A stretch of 64,000 bases of DNA from Flavobacterium sp. SH_e (GCF_025717045.1 NZ_JAOVZN010000006.1:212269-276268), one strand, 5' to 3'; shown: positions 1 through 8,977, counted from the stretch's first letter. Notes: generated by a model not told the origin, from the letters alone. A program made the numbers and translations.

Positions 1-84
1 CCCTTTGTGCTCTTTGCGTTAAAAAACTACAAACTTTGTAGTTAAAAAAAACATTACGACATTTGCATTTCAGAAAAAAAGAGA

Positions 85-1059
85 ATGGCAAAAATACTTA
101 CTGGTGTTCAAAGTACAGGAACACCACATTTAGGAAATTTATTAGGCGCAATTATTCCGGCAATCGAATTATCAAACGATCCAACAAATGAATCTTATTT
201 GTTTATTGCCGATTTGCATTCAATTACTCAGATTAAAGACGGAAAAACTTTAAGAGAAAACACTTATAGTACTGCTGCAGCTTGGCTTGCTTGCGGTTTA
301 AATCCTGAAAAAGTGACCTTTTACAGACAGTCTGATGTGGTTCAAACTACTGAATTGACTTGGTATTTAAGCTGTTTTTTTCCATTTCAAAGATTGACTT
401 TGGCACATTCTTTCAAAGATAAAGCTGATCGCTTAGACGATGTTAACGCTGGACTTTTTACTTATCCGATGTTAATGGCTGCAGACATTTTATTGTACGA
501 TGCTGAATTTGTTCCTGTTGGAAAAGATCAGTTACAGCATTTAGAAATCACTCGCGATGTTGCGGCACGTTTCAATCACCAAATGGGAGAAACTTTTGTT
601 CTTCCTGAAGCTAAAATTCAGGAAAACATTATGTTGATTCCTGGAACAAACGGAGGAAAAATGAGTAAATCTGCTAATAATATCATCAATATATTCTTGG
701 ATGACAAGACCTTACGCAAACAAGTAATGAGTATTGAAACAGACAGTACTCCCCTTGAAGCTCCTAAAAATCCAGATACTTGCAATGCTTTTGCTATTTA
801 TTCTTTGTTGGCAAACGAAGAGCAAATTGCACAAATGAGAGCTAATTATTTAGGCGGAAATTATGGTTACGGTCACGCTAAACAAGCTTTGTTTGAATTG
901 ATTATAGAAAAATTTAAAACAGAAAGAGAAAAATATAACTACTACATCAACAACCTTGAAGAAGTTGACGCTTTGTTGAAAAAAGGCGCGGTAAAAGCTT
1001 CTATTATTGCTGATGGTGTTTTAGCAAAAGTTAGAGAAGTGTTAGGATTTCAAAAATAA
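85..1059 (+). CDS. trpS: tryptophanyl-tRNA synthetase
   Basis: Class Ic aminoacyl-tRNA synthetase that charges tRNA-Trp in the cytoplasm. At 324 residues it has the usual bacterial TrpRS length. The HIGH-type motif appears as TGTPHLGNLLGA at residues 11-22, and the second signature KMSKS is at 192-196. The start ATG follows an A-rich stretch with GAGA just upstream, and the Rossmann core begins at once (MAKILTGVQ), so no earlier start is needed. A rho-independent terminator follows directly, so the gene looks monocistronic. Identification is secure. Confidence 0.97.
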   Translation: MAKILTGVQSTGTPHLGNLLGAIIPAIELSNDPTNESYLFIADLHSITQIKDGKTLRENTYSTAAAWLACGLNPEKVTFYRQSDVVQTTELTWYLSCFFPFQRLTLAHSFKDKADRLDDVNAGLFTYPMLMAADILLYDAEFVPVGKDQLQHLEITRDVAARFNHQMGETFVLPEAKIQENIMLIPGTNGGKMSKSANNIINIFLDDKTLRKQVMSIETDSTPLEAPKNPDTCNAFAIYSLLANEEQIAQMRANYLGGNYGYGHAKQALFELIIEKFKTEREKYNYYINNLEEVDALLKKGAVKASIIADGVLAKVREVLGFQK

Positions 1060-1076
1060 TTTTAAAACCGATATTT

Positions 1077-1114
1077 AAAAACGCTGATCATTTGTAAAAT
1101 TGGTCAGCGTTTTT
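1077..1114 (+). terminator. terminator after trpS
   Basis: The arms AAAACGCTGATCA and TGGTCAGCGTTTT pair with one G-U and are followed by a T-rich tract, 18 bp beyond the trpS stop codon. Confidence 0.85.
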
Positions 1115-1169
1115 CTTTTACAATTCTTTTTTGTAACTTCAAGTATATTAATCTTTTAAACATAAAAAG

Positions 1170-1292
1170 ATGGACAAGTATATTGAAGATTATAATATTC
1201 CACCATACCTATTTCAAATCCTAAACATAGTTTTCGGGCTCTTGCTTATTTATATTTTGTACCGATTGTATAAGCATTTCACAAGAAAATAA
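1170..1292 (+). CDS. small single-pass membrane protein (40 aa), hypothetical
   Basis: A 40-codon reading frame starts with ATG at 1170 and ends with TAA at 1290-1292. The product begins MDKYIEDYNIPPYLFQ, has one hydrophobic helix at about residues 14-31, and ends in a basic tail (YRLYKHFTRK), as expected for a short inner-membrane peptide with a cytoplasmic positive tail. It lies alone between the trpS terminator and convergent dprA. I do not recognise a family. The codon use and clear membrane-peptide layout favour a real gene, but the short length leaves doubt. Confidence 0.5.
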   Translation: MDKYIEDYNIPPYLFQILNIVFGLLLIYILYRLYKHFTRK

Positions 1293-1308
1293 TATAAGAT
1301 TTTCTGCG

Positions 1309-2409
1309 TTAAATTGACTCAAAAAGTTTTCCTGGAAGTGGCCTAATTATACCTTTCAATTCCATATTTATCAAAAAAGCAGAAAGTTTGAAAATAGGAA
1401 TTTCACATTCAATTGCAATGATATCGAGTAATTCTTTTCCATTCTTTTGCAGAAAATCGTAGATCTTTTGTTCGTCAGAATCAAGTTCCACGAAAAGCTG
1501 CTTCTGAACATTCTTTGGTTTTTCTTTAATATCCCAATTCAACATATAAACCAGATCAGCAGCACTTGTCAACAAATTTGCCTTCTGCGTTTTAATCAAA
1601 TTATTACAACCCTGACTATACTTATCTGACACTCTTCCGGGCACTGCAAAAACATCACGATTATATTCGTTAGCCATATTTGCTGTGATCAACGAACCTC
1701 CTTTATCAGCAGATTCAATCACAATAGTAGCTTCAGTCATTCCGGCAACAATTCTATTTCGACGCACAAACTTCTCTTTATCAGGATTCGAATCGCTCCA
1801 AAACTCCGTTATAAATCCGCCGTTTTCTTCCATTTTTGCCATGTGCTTTTTGTGAGTACGCGGATAAATCTGATTTAATCCATGAGCCAAAACACCTACA
1901 GTCTGCAAGTTATGATCCATTGCAGCTTGATGCGCAACGATATCAACTCCATACGCAAATCCGCTGACGATTACGGGATCTAGTGGAGCAAGATCTTCAA
2001 TCAGTTTTCTACAGAAATCAGTTCCGTAAGAAGTAATCTGGCGCGTACCAACAATGCTAATCATTTTCTTTTTTTTGAAATCAAGATTTCCAGCAGTAAA
2101 AATCAAAATTGGCGCATCGAAACAATGTTTGAGCCGTTCAGGATAACTTTCATCCTGAAAAAAAGAAACTTGGATATTGTTATTTTTTATAAAAGAAAGC
2201 TCTTTATCAGCCTTTTCAAAAATGGTTTTGTCTTTCAGATTTTTTAATAAAATAGATCCAATCCCGTCAACAGCTGCTAATTGTGTATTTTTAGCTTTAA
2301 AAATCTCCGTTGCAGATCCAAAAGAACTGAGTAATTTTTTACCCAAAATATCTCCCACTCCATCAACTTTTAGCAAGGCAAGTAAACTAAACAAATCCTG
2401 ATCGTTCAT
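1309..2409 (-). CDS. dprA: DNA-processing protein DprA (Smf)
   Basis: DprA binds incoming single-stranded DNA during natural transformation and loads RecA. The 366-residue protein has an N-terminal helix-hairpin-helix/SAM-like region (about 1-70), the Rossmann-like DprA core with GTRQITSYG at 121-129 and SGFAYGVD at 149-156, the GGSLITA segment near 240, and a C-terminal winged-helix region (about 310-360). All landmarks of a full-length DprA are present. It stands alone on the minus strand, converging on the small membrane ORF with no obvious terminator between them. DprA is widespread in bacteria, so its presence alone does not prove competence. Confidence 0.95.
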   Translation of the reverse strand: MNDQDLFSLLALLKVDGVGDILGKKLLSSFGSATEIFKAKNTQLAAVDGIGSILLKNLKDKTIFEKADKELSFIKNNNIQVSFFQDESYPERLKHCFDAPILIFTAGNLDFKKKKMISIVGTRQITSYGTDFCRKLIEDLAPLDPVIVSGFAYGVDIVAHQAAMDHNLQTVGVLAHGLNQIYPRTHKKHMAKMEENGGFITEFWSDSNPDKEKFVRRNRIVAGMTEATIVIESADKGGSLITANMANEYNRDVFAVPGRVSDKYSQGCNNLIKTQKANLLTSAADLVYMLNWDIKEKPKNVQKQLFVELDSDEQKIYDFLQKNGKELLDIIAIECEIPIFKLSAFLINMELKGIIRPLPGKLFESI

Positions 2410-2612
2410 ATCTTTTTAACATTATGTAAAATAGAAAAAATAATTTTCCTTTTTCGAAGCGCAAATATCAATAAAACAAAGTAAATTCTTAATAAAATTA
2501 AAGAATAAAATTGTACTTCATCAAAGACCTCAATAAAATTGAATTGTAATTAACTGAAAACTAATTGTCTAAAAATAATTCTGAATTGTTAATAAAAATT
2601 GTGAATAAAATT

Positions 2613-2641
2613 TTGATAACTATAGCCGTTGCCTAACTTTG
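2613..2641 (+). promoter_or_regulatory. Bacteroidota sigma-A promoter of the SPOR-protein gene
   Basis: The -33 element TTG (2613-2615) is separated by 18 bp from the -7 element TAACTTTG (2634-2641), an exact match to TTG-N17-23-TAnnTTTG. The box ends only 5 bp before the preferred ATG at 2647, so the transcript would have almost no leader. Confidence 0.75.
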
Positions 2642-2646
2642 TTATC

Positions 2647-3618
2647 ATGAAAATCGAAGAATATATCTCACAGTTATTGTACCGTTATCAATGTGTAACG
2701 GTTCCAGGATTTGGTGCATTTTTAACCGAAACTCATTCAGCACAGTTGAATGAAAGCACTAATTCGTTTTTTCCTCCAAAAAAAACCATCTCTTTCAACA
2801 GCCGTATCAAAAATAACGACGGATTGTTGGCAAATCATATTGCACAGGCTGAAAAAACATCTTACGGTTTTGCTGTAAGTGCAATTGCTTTTGAGGTTTT
2901 GAACTGGAAAAAAACATTGGAAGAGGAAGGTGTAATTCTTTTAAAGAACATTGGAGAATTGCGTTTAAACTCTGAAAGCAATATTATTTTCAAGCCAAAC
3001 GATCAGACAAATTATCTATCAACTTCTTTTGGATTAAGTCCTTTTGTTTCGCCGATTGTGAAAAAAGAAGCTTTCGAGAAAAAAATCGAAAAAATCGCAG
3101 CAAAAGAAAAAGATGCTGTTTTGTTATATGAAAATGAAGAAGAAACAAAATCTTCAAATCCATTCTTGAGATATGCCGCAATTTTAGTCTTAGGTCTTGG
3201 AATTACAGGAAGTATTGGCTATCCTTTATACCAAAATCAAATTGATAATCAAACACTTGTTGTAGAACAGGCCGTTCAGAAAAAAGTACAAAACAAAATC
3301 CAAGAAGCTACTTTCTTTATCAAAAGTCCACTTCCAGCTGTAACACTTTCTGTCGATTCTGCTAAAGTAGAAACTGCCGAAGTAACAATGCCGTATCACA
3401 TTATGGCGGGTGCTTTTAGAAGTGAACAAAATGCAAGAAAAGCTTATGATCAACTTATCAAAGATGGTTTCAAAGCCAGAATGTTAAAAGAAAACAAACA
3501 TGGCTTATTCCCTGTTTTATACGGAAGTTACGCTACAATGCAAGAAGCAGAAAAAGCTCAAAAAGAAATACAAAAAGGCGAAAATCCTGATGCTTGGATT
3601 CTGGTCGAAAATCTATAA
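2647..3618 (+). CDS. HU-domain plus SPOR-domain membrane protein
   Basis: Probable cell-envelope protein that binds denuded peptidoglycan glycans through its SPOR domain. The start was set at ATG 2647 (MKIEEYISQLL). An in-frame ATG 18 bp upstream would place the start inside the promoter box. The 323 residues comprise an N-terminal HU/CCDC81-like DNA-binding-fold domain (about 1-125, with GFGAFLTE and NNDGLLANHIAQ), one membrane segment (about 175-196), a linker and a C-terminal SPOR domain (about 248-323). The same architecture occurs in many Bacteroidota. Why an HU-like fold sits on the cytoplasmic side is unknown; coupling nucleoid to envelope is a guess. Confidence 0.85.
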   Translation: MKIEEYISQLLYRYQCVTVPGFGAFLTETHSAQLNESTNSFFPPKKTISFNSRIKNNDGLLANHIAQAEKTSYGFAVSAIAFEVLNWKKTLEEEGVILLKNIGELRLNSESNIIFKPNDQTNYLSTSFGLSPFVSPIVKKEAFEKKIEKIAAKEKDAVLLYENEEETKSSNPFLRYAAILVLGLGITGSIGYPLYQNQIDNQTLVVEQAVQKKVQNKIQEATFFIKSPLPAVTLSVDSAKVETAEVTMPYHIMAGAFRSEQNARKAYDQLIKDGFKARMLKENKHGLFPVLYGSYATMQEAEKAQKEIQKGENPDAWILVENL

Positions 3619-3622
3619 AATC

Positions 3623-3657
3623 AAAAAATCCTGTTCTTATCGAACGGGATTTTTTTT
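3623..3657 (+). terminator. terminator after the SPOR-protein gene
   Basis: The stem AAAATCCTGTTC / GAACGGGATTTT (one G-U pair) is followed by an 8-T tract. The T tract is also the start of the first copy of the 27-bp direct repeat. Confidence 0.85.
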
Positions 3658-3675
3658 GTCCTATTCTGTTATTTT
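3649..3675 (+). repeat. 27-bp direct repeat, copy 1
   Basis: A + 8 T + GTCCTATTCTGTTATTTT. An exact second copy lies at 4562-4588, on the other side of the DUF2185 gene. Here the T run belongs to a complete terminator hairpin; at copy 2 it does not. Confidence 0.9.
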
Positions 3676-3737
3676 TAAAGCTTAAACTTCCTCGTAAATA
3701 AATTATTAGCATCTAGTTTTGCAATTTATAACAAACA

Positions 3738-4496
3738 ATGAATTACATTAAAAAGTCTAGCGAAAATAATTTCGAAAAATTTTCATCGATTGGGGGGCTT
3801 ATGGTTTCCAAAATGATTGTGGATCAAAACATTAAACCTTGTTTTCTATATAGAGAAAAAAGAACTCGTCCTGAAGATAGTGGCTGGAGAATTTTTACAG
3901 GTTTTGAATCTGAGGAATATACTGAAGATCCAAATAATATTGGAATATATAATCCGTCCACAATTCTAAAAATTGATCCTTCGCTAGAAAATATTTTATT
4001 GAAAGGAGTTGGTTCTGTCTACGAAAGAACCGAAGACAATTCCGATTGGTACAAAGTCACCGATTTTGATTTGGAAGATGATTATATGATAACTAACCGT
4101 TTGACAAAAGAATGGTCATTTAAGATTAATAATCTTTTCGAAAGAACTATAGAAGAAGATGGAACTTTATATTATACAACTGGGGATAAGTCTATTAGAA
4201 TTTCAATTTGGAATTCTGATTTAAATAGAGAAATGCTTTTTGAAAAATATAAAAAAAACGTTGAAAATAGAGATCAATCAAAATCTAAAACATTACAACA
4301 GTTTGAATTTTCTGATTCTGAAGTATTTAGAATTGGGTATTTAATTGAAGAAAACAATGATGACAAAATCTACAATTTGATTATGAGTTTTTCTATAGTA
4401 GATCAAGAAGTAATACAAACAGCATTTTATTTTGACGAAGAAAGTGATTTAGATTGGGCAATTTCTACTTGGAAAAATATTAGTTTCAAGATCTAA
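3738..4496 (+). CDS. DUF2185 (Imm33-like) probable immunity protein
   Basis: A 252-residue cytoplasmic protein without signal peptide. Residues about 18-95 match what I remember of DUF2185/immunity protein 33: start VSKMIV, a CFLYREKRTRPEDSGWRIF core, EYTEDPNNI and the closing ILKIDPS...GSVYER segment. The remaining ~155 residues are acidic and not recognised. They may form a second immunity-type domain (SIRISIWNSDLNREML...). Such proteins typically neutralise polymorphic or contact-dependent toxins, but no toxin gene is adjacent, so this would be an orphan. A TAGTTTTG box at 3714-3721 could serve as the -7 element. The gene lies exactly between two 27-bp direct repeats, which suggests acquisition or loss as a unit. 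Family call moderate, function inferred. Confidence 0.7.
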   Translation: MNYIKKSSENNFEKFSSIGGLMVSKMIVDQNIKPCFLYREKRTRPEDSGWRIFTGFESEEYTEDPNNIGIYNPSTILKIDPSLENILLKGVGSVYERTEDNSDWYKVTDFDLEDDYMITNRLTKEWSFKINNLFERTIEEDGTLYYTTGDKSIRISIWNSDLNREMLFEKYKKNVENRDQSKSKTLQQFEFSDSEVFRIGYLIEENNDDKIYNLIMSFSIVDQEVIQTAFYFDEESDLDWAISTWKNISFKI

Positions 4497-4561
4497 AATA
4501 TTGTAAATAAAAATGTTCCACATAAAACTTTTTAATATGAATCAACTTCTTTCAGCAAATA

Positions 4562-4588
4562 ATTTTTTTTGTCCTATTCTGTTATTTT
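4562..4588 (+). repeat. 27-bp direct repeat, copy 2
   Basis: Identical to 3649-3675 (A + 8 T + GTCCTATTCTGTTATTTT). The terminator stem that precedes copy 1 is missing here, so the T tract has no hairpin. Confidence 0.9.
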
Positions 4589-4654
4589 AAAAAATTTCAA
4601 TGGCAATCTTTGATCATTCCTTCAAATAAATTAGCCTCAAAAATTTAAAACATT

Positions 4655-5092
4655 ATGGATAAACTTTTTACAACACTAGTGTTCTTACTATTACTAAGTT
4701 CCCAATCTTTTTTTGCCCAGCAAACTACAAACACATTTCAAGAATTGGAGCGACAACAAACTGAACTTCAAATGCAAAAAAATTTGAAGGACAATTATAA
4801 AATGTTGGAAGACAGAATCTATCAGCTGAAAAAAGAACAAAAAGATTTGGAAACTAAAAAGAAGAATCTTTCTAAGTCTGATAGCAATTTGAAAGCTACA
4901 AAAGAGAAAATTGAAAAGCTCCAACTTGCTAATCAGAAAATTGAAAACAAAATAACGACAACTTCGATTTCTGAAGAAGAAATTCAAAAACAGAGAATTA
5001 AAACCAAAGAAAATGAAGTCAATATTCAGAAACTGAAACTTAATCAGATTACACAGGAAAAAGAGCTAGAAAAAGCAATGTCAGCCATATAA
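4655..5092 (+). CDS. secreted coiled-coil protein, hypothetical
   Basis: A 145-residue protein with a clear signal peptide (residues 1-21: basic MDK, a Leu-rich core, then FFAQQ). The whole mature part is a charged Gln/Lys/Glu-rich heptad-like helix (about 25-140) without Cys or aromatic core, i.e. a periplasmic coiled coil. I recognise no named family. Position between the 27-bp repeat and a convergent secreted-protein gene gives no functional hint. A shared bidirectional terminator follows. Confidence 0.7.
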   Translation: MDKLFTTLVFLLLLSSQSFFAQQTTNTFQELERQQTELQMQKNLKDNYKMLEDRIYQLKKEQKDLETKKKNLSKSDSNLKATKEKIEKLQLANQKIENKITTTSISEEEIQKQRIKTKENEVNIQKLKLNQITQEKELEKAMSAI

Positions 5093-5094
5093 AT

Positions 5095-5130
5095 AAAAAG
5101 GCCTATTTCAAAATGAATTAGGCCTTTTTT
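5095..5130. terminator. bidirectional terminator
   Basis: The stem AAAAAGGCCTA...TAGGCCTTTTTT has an 11-nt arm and A/T tracts on both sides. It lies between the convergent genes ending at 5092 (+) and 5137 (-). Confidence 0.85.
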
Positions 5131-5136
5131 AAATGT

Positions 5137-5898
5137 TTATCGTGAAACAATTTTCGCATCCTGAGATAAAATTTCTTTTTCTGACTGATAAACAATCAAC
5201 ATCGCAGGAGCTGAACCTTTTTCACCCAAAACAACGAAATGACATTCATATCTGAAATTACCTTTTTTAAATTCGTAATGATGATTTCCACCAGTTCCAT
5301 CAGCATGAAAAGTTCCTTTTTCAATTACTAAATCTGGTTTGTCAGTCATCTTCTGGTTCAGAGACCATGAAGCATATCGATAGTTATCATTTCCCAAATC
5401 ATCAATTCGAATTCTGAATTTTGAGGTTTCGAGAATAGCAACGGGTTCTTTAAAATTTGAAAGCGAACTGTTTACACTTTTTTTCTGTGATGCAATCAGC
5501 GAATTTTTCAATTTCAATTCTTCCTCAGACTGATAATTTATACTGATGATTCTTCCATCAGTATCGATCCACAAATCACCTTGATTGAGCATAATTCCTC
5601 GCCAACCCATTTCAGACCAATCTTTTGCTGGATTTGATTTTACAATTTTTTCAATCAAAACTTTATCAAAAATCTGATTATATCTTTTTATAAAATCTGC
5701 CTTGTCTTTCACCGACGGAATTGGATATTCACGTTTGAACGGAAATTTTATTCGCTTTGCAACTGCTTCTTTATCGTTGTTTTTTACTTCAAAAATAAAT
5801 TTCGAAATGAACTTTTGATATTCTGGTTTCAAATCTTGGGCAATCAAAAACGAAGAATTAAACACCAAAATTGTTAGCAATAATTTAAATATTTTCAT
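5137..5898 (-). CDS. secreted protein of unknown function
   Basis: 253 residues with a Sec signal peptide (MKIFKLLLTILVFNSSFLIAQ, cleavage near 20). The mature part has two recognisable sections. The first (about 25-125) ends with a WIDTDGRIISINY strand and resembles small alpha+beta NTF2-like secreted domains. The second (about 145-250) is beta-rich, with many Gly/Tyr and a GTGGNHHYEFKKG segment. I cannot name a family. The gene stands alone on the minus strand and shares its terminator with the convergent coiled-coil gene. Confidence 0.65.
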   Translation of the reverse strand: MKIFKLLLTILVFNSSFLIAQDLKPEYQKFISKFIFEVKNNDKEAVAKRIKFPFKREYPIPSVKDKADFIKRYNQIFDKVLIEKIVKSNPAKDWSEMGWRGIMLNQGDLWIDTDGRIISINYQSEEELKLKNSLIASQKKSVNSSLSNFKEPVAILETSKFRIRIDDLGNDNYRYASWSLNQKMTDKPDLVIEKGTFHADGTGGNHHYEFKKGNFRYECHFVVLGEKGSAPAMLIVYQSEKEILSQDAKIVSR

Positions 5899-5977
5899 GT
5901 CAGAAATAATTTAATGCATTAGTAATTAGAATTTTGAAAAGCAGAAAACACTGTTTCACGTAGGACGTTCCAAAAAA

Positions 5978-8257
5978 TCAATTTATGCTCGCTTTGAACA
6001 TTTTCAATTCGTCCCAGGTAAATTCATCTCCATATTTTTCTTTCAAAGGACTCAAAGATTCTTCCTGATAAAACTGAAAAGCTTCTCTCAAAGCCAGAAT
6101 TTTATCATAAGGCAAAACATCAGTTATTTCAATTTTCTTCGCTTGAATAAGTCTTACCAAATGCCCTTCGATAGTTTGAACATTCAATTTACGCATTCTT
6201 GCAATATCTTCAACCGAATTTTTATCCATCCACAAATCGTACGTTTCTTCGACTGTCGTTTTTTTAGCCGTTTTAAGCTCACTTTTTTCTGCTTTAGCTG
6301 ATTTGTATCGAACAATGGGTTCTTCTGTCCTGAAAATGTCTGTATTTGTCGTTTTAAGCTCTTCCCTAATCCTTTCCGCTTTGTTCGTTTTGTAATTTTT
6401 AATGTTTGGCGACGAAAGCTTTTCTTTACTGATTTCTTCACCGGCCACAACAACTTCAATCAATAACTTGGCTTTCATCAGTCGCAAAACCGCTTTAGTC
6501 TGAAGATCTTCTAAAAAATTAAGCTCTTCATAGAACTCTTTAACTTTTTTAAATTTTTGAATTTCAGCCATTTTGTAAATTAGATCATCGACCAACTTAT
6601 CCATTTGTTTGAAAAAATAATCATAGGCTGCATCTACCCTCTCTTTCACAAAAAACAGATCGACTGTTTCTTTGATGAAAATTTTATTGAGTTGCGCGAT
6701 GAATTTCTGCGAAGGATCTAAAAGCTGTTCCATAATTTCCATCCGTTTGTGAGCCCAAACCGCATGTTTCGTTTTTTCGGAGCCAGCTGCATTTTCGTTA
6801 TAACTAAAACGATGATTTCGCCATTCTTGCGCCAATTCTCCCCAATTAAAACTGTTTATCAAATAGTTGTGAATAAAATTTTTTGTTTCGAAGTGAAGCG
6901 CCTTCTCCAAAGTTTCTTCCGTTGCTCTGTTTAAAGCGTAATCCATCACATCTTGATCGTTGGAAATGCCATTCATCTGCATCGGAGAAAGCAAAATAAG
7001 CCCATTTAAGGAACGTAAACGCGAAAGTGCTACATAGGCTTGTCCGGGCAGAAAAACTTGCGATACATCGAGCGCTGCTTTGTCAAAAGTTAAGCCTTGG
7101 CTTTTGTGGACCGTAATCGCCCACGCCAGCTTGATCGGATAATGCGCAAAAGTCCCTAAAACTTCTTCTTCGATATCTTTGGTTTGTTCGTTGACTTTGT
7201 AACGGATATTTTTCCATTCGTACTTTTCAACTTCTAGCGTCATGTTCTCTTCTGGAAAGTGAACAAAGATTTCTTCATCAGAAAGCGATTTGATTACGCC
7301 CATCTTTCCGTTGAAATATCTTTTTTCAAAAGACAAGTCGTTTTTGACGAACATGATTTGCGCGCCGACTTTCAATTTCAATTCTTCTTCAACAGGAAAT
7401 ATCTTTTCTGGAAAATCGCCCACCACAAATGGCGTATAAATGTACTCTTTTCCATCTAAATCATTGATTGACTGCGAGTTGATAGAATCTGCTTTGGCAT
7501 TATGCGTCGTCAGCGTGATGTATCCTTTGTTCTCTTTGAAGTCAAAATCAGGCTTAACATACTGATTTAGAATAGCTATGTCCTCTGGAGTGATCTGATT
7601 ATTTCGCAGATTATTCAAAACCGAAATAAAAGCATCATCGGTCTGGCGGTAGATTTTTGATAACTCAATATAAATCGGCGGATACGTTTGAAGAACATGG
7701 GAATGGAAAAAGAATTTTCCGCGGTAATAGTTTTTCAGCGTTCGCCACTCTTCATCACGAATTACCGGTGGCAATTGCAACAAGTCTCCAATAAACAAAA
7801 CCTGGACTCCTCCAAAAGGCTGCGTGTTTCTTCGAACGGTTTGCATCATGAAATCGACAGCGTCCAATAAATCAGCACGCATCATACTCACTTCATCAAT
7901 CACCAGAAGCTCCATGTTTTTGATTACATTTCGCTTGACGTTATTCATTTTGAAATGACGTCTAAGCGATTCTTTGTTTTCAAACTTTACCGTTTCCGTA
8001 AATTGTGCGCTCGCTTCGTACGACGGAATAAACGCAGAAAACGGAAGCTGAAACATGGAATGAATGGTTACACCTCCAGCGTTCAAAGCCGCGATTCCCG
8101 TTGGTGCAACGACCACAGTATTTTTATGAGTTGTCGCGATAATTTCGCGTAAAAGCGTAGTTTTTCCCGTACCTGCTTTTCCCGTAAGGAAAATAGATTT
8201 TTGAGTCTGATTGATGAATTGTAAAGTGTAAGCTGCCGCTTCTGAAACGTTCTGCAT
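5978..8257 (-). CDS. Pif1-like superfamily 1B DNA helicase with C-terminal HTH
   Basis: ATP-dependent helicase of the Pif1/RecD group (759 residues). Walker A GKAGTGKTT is at 26-34 and the DEVSMM Walker B near 121-126. The later motif GLTFDKAALDV...AYVALSRLRSLNGL is typical of Pif1/RecD motif V/VI. After the helicase core (to about 430) come an unassigned helical region, a basic linker rich in Lys/Thr (about 600-660) and a C-terminal helix-turn-helix (about 665-725) with SVEDIARMRKLNVQTIEGHL, like the HTH_40 domain seen on many Bacteroidota helicases. Expected roles are replication-fork or G4 processing, inferred from the family. The start is a good ATG at 8257; the gene is monocistronic. Confidence 0.88.
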   Translation of the reverse strand: MQNVSEAAAYTLQFINQTQKSIFLTGKAGTGKTTLLREIIATTHKNTVVVAPTGIAALNAGGVTIHSMFQLPFSAFIPSYEASAQFTETVKFENKESLRRHFKMNNVKRNVIKNMELLVIDEVSMMRADLLDAVDFMMQTVRRNTQPFGGVQVLFIGDLLQLPPVIRDEEWRTLKNYYRGKFFFHSHVLQTYPPIYIELSKIYRQTDDAFISVLNNLRNNQITPEDIAILNQYVKPDFDFKENKGYITLTTHNAKADSINSQSINDLDGKEYIYTPFVVGDFPEKIFPVEEELKLKVGAQIMFVKNDLSFEKRYFNGKMGVIKSLSDEEIFVHFPEENMTLEVEKYEWKNIRYKVNEQTKDIEEEVLGTFAHYPIKLAWAITVHKSQGLTFDKAALDVSQVFLPGQAYVALSRLRSLNGLILLSPMQMNGISNDQDVMDYALNRATEETLEKALHFETKNFIHNYLINSFNWGELAQEWRNHRFSYNENAAGSEKTKHAVWAHKRMEIMEQLLDPSQKFIAQLNKIFIKETVDLFFVKERVDAAYDYFFKQMDKLVDDLIYKMAEIQKFKKVKEFYEELNFLEDLQTKAVLRLMKAKLLIEVVVAGEEISKEKLSSPNIKNYKTNKAERIREELKTTNTDIFRTEEPIVRYKSAKAEKSELKTAKKTTVEETYDLWMDKNSVEDIARMRKLNVQTIEGHLVRLIQAKKIEITDVLPYDKILALREAFQFYQEESLSPLKEKYGDEFTWDELKMFKASIN

Positions 8258-8303
8258 TGGGCTTGTATTAAAGAAATAAAATTACCGCATTTTATAAAAA
8301 GAA

Positions 8304-8333
8304 AAAACCTAAATCGTAGTGGATTTAGGTTTT
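8304..8333 (-). terminator. terminator after the OmpH-like gene
   Basis: Stem AAAACCTAAATC / GATTTAGGTTTT with a T-rich tract in the minus direction, 27 bp beyond the OmpH stop codon. Confidence 0.85.
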
Positions 8334-8359
8334 CAGTAATTTAGTTAGTTTGGTAGTTT

Positions 8360-8944
8360 TTATTTTTTTGCTTCGCCTTCTTTTGTTTCAGCTGCTGGTT
8401 TTGCATCTGCTTTTGGCTCTGCTTTGTATTTATCATTTAAAGCTTTGATAATCTCTTTTGTGATATCGTATTTCTCTTCAGCATACAAAATTGTTGCAGC
8501 ATCTCCTGTTCCGTAGATGTAAGAGTAACCGTTTTTCTTTCCGTAATCTTTAATGAATTTTTTAACTCCACTAACAAGAGAATCCATTTCAACACCACTT
8601 TCTTGTTGTAACTGTTGAGCTAATGCTTGTTGTGCATAACCTAATTGCTGCTCTCTTTTTTGCAATTCAGCACCTCTTTGCTGTGCCCAAGCTTGACCGT
8701 TTGCTTGTGCTTGACTTTGAAAATTAGCAGCGTCTTGTTTAAAACGTGAAATCTCAGCTTGTAATTGTCTACCTTTTTCTTCCGCTTGAGCTTTGTACTT
8801 TGCCTCTAAATCTTTTGCCTCAGTGTATTCTTTCATCAAAACCGAAGTATCCACGTAAGCTGTTTTTACTTCCTTTACCTCTGCTGTTTTGTTACAAGAA
8901 ACTGCGAAAACTGAAAGTGCGATAATAACTAATGCTTTTTTCAT
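8360..8944 (-). CDS. OmpH/Skp-family periplasmic lipoprotein
   Basis: Skp-like chaperone of the envelope, expected to hold unfolded outer-membrane proteins. The start was moved to ATG 8944 because MKKALVIIALSVFAVSC forms a proper lipoprotein signal with Cys17. The longer frame upstream has no signal and crosses the promoter. After the lipobox comes a short domain, then a Gln/Ala/Lys-rich coiled coil (about 40-115) and a C-terminal beta-containing part (YSYIYGTGDAATILYAEEKYDIT). It ends in an Ala/Lys/Glu tail. Total 194 residues, usual for OmpH. Lipidation of an OmpH protein is common in Bacteroidota. Monocistronic, with a strong promoter and terminator. Confidence 0.88.
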   Translation of the reverse strand: MKKALVIIALSVFAVSCNKTAEVKEVKTAYVDTSVLMKEYTEAKDLEAKYKAQAEEKGRQLQAEISRFKQDAANFQSQAQANGQAWAQQRGAELQKREQQLGYAQQALAQQLQQESGVEMDSLVSGVKKFIKDYGKKNGYSYIYGTGDAATILYAEEKYDITKEIIKALNDKYKAEPKADAKPAAETKEGEAKK

Positions 8945-8977
8945 TTTTTTAAATTCTATTTTTTTAAGTATTGAAGA

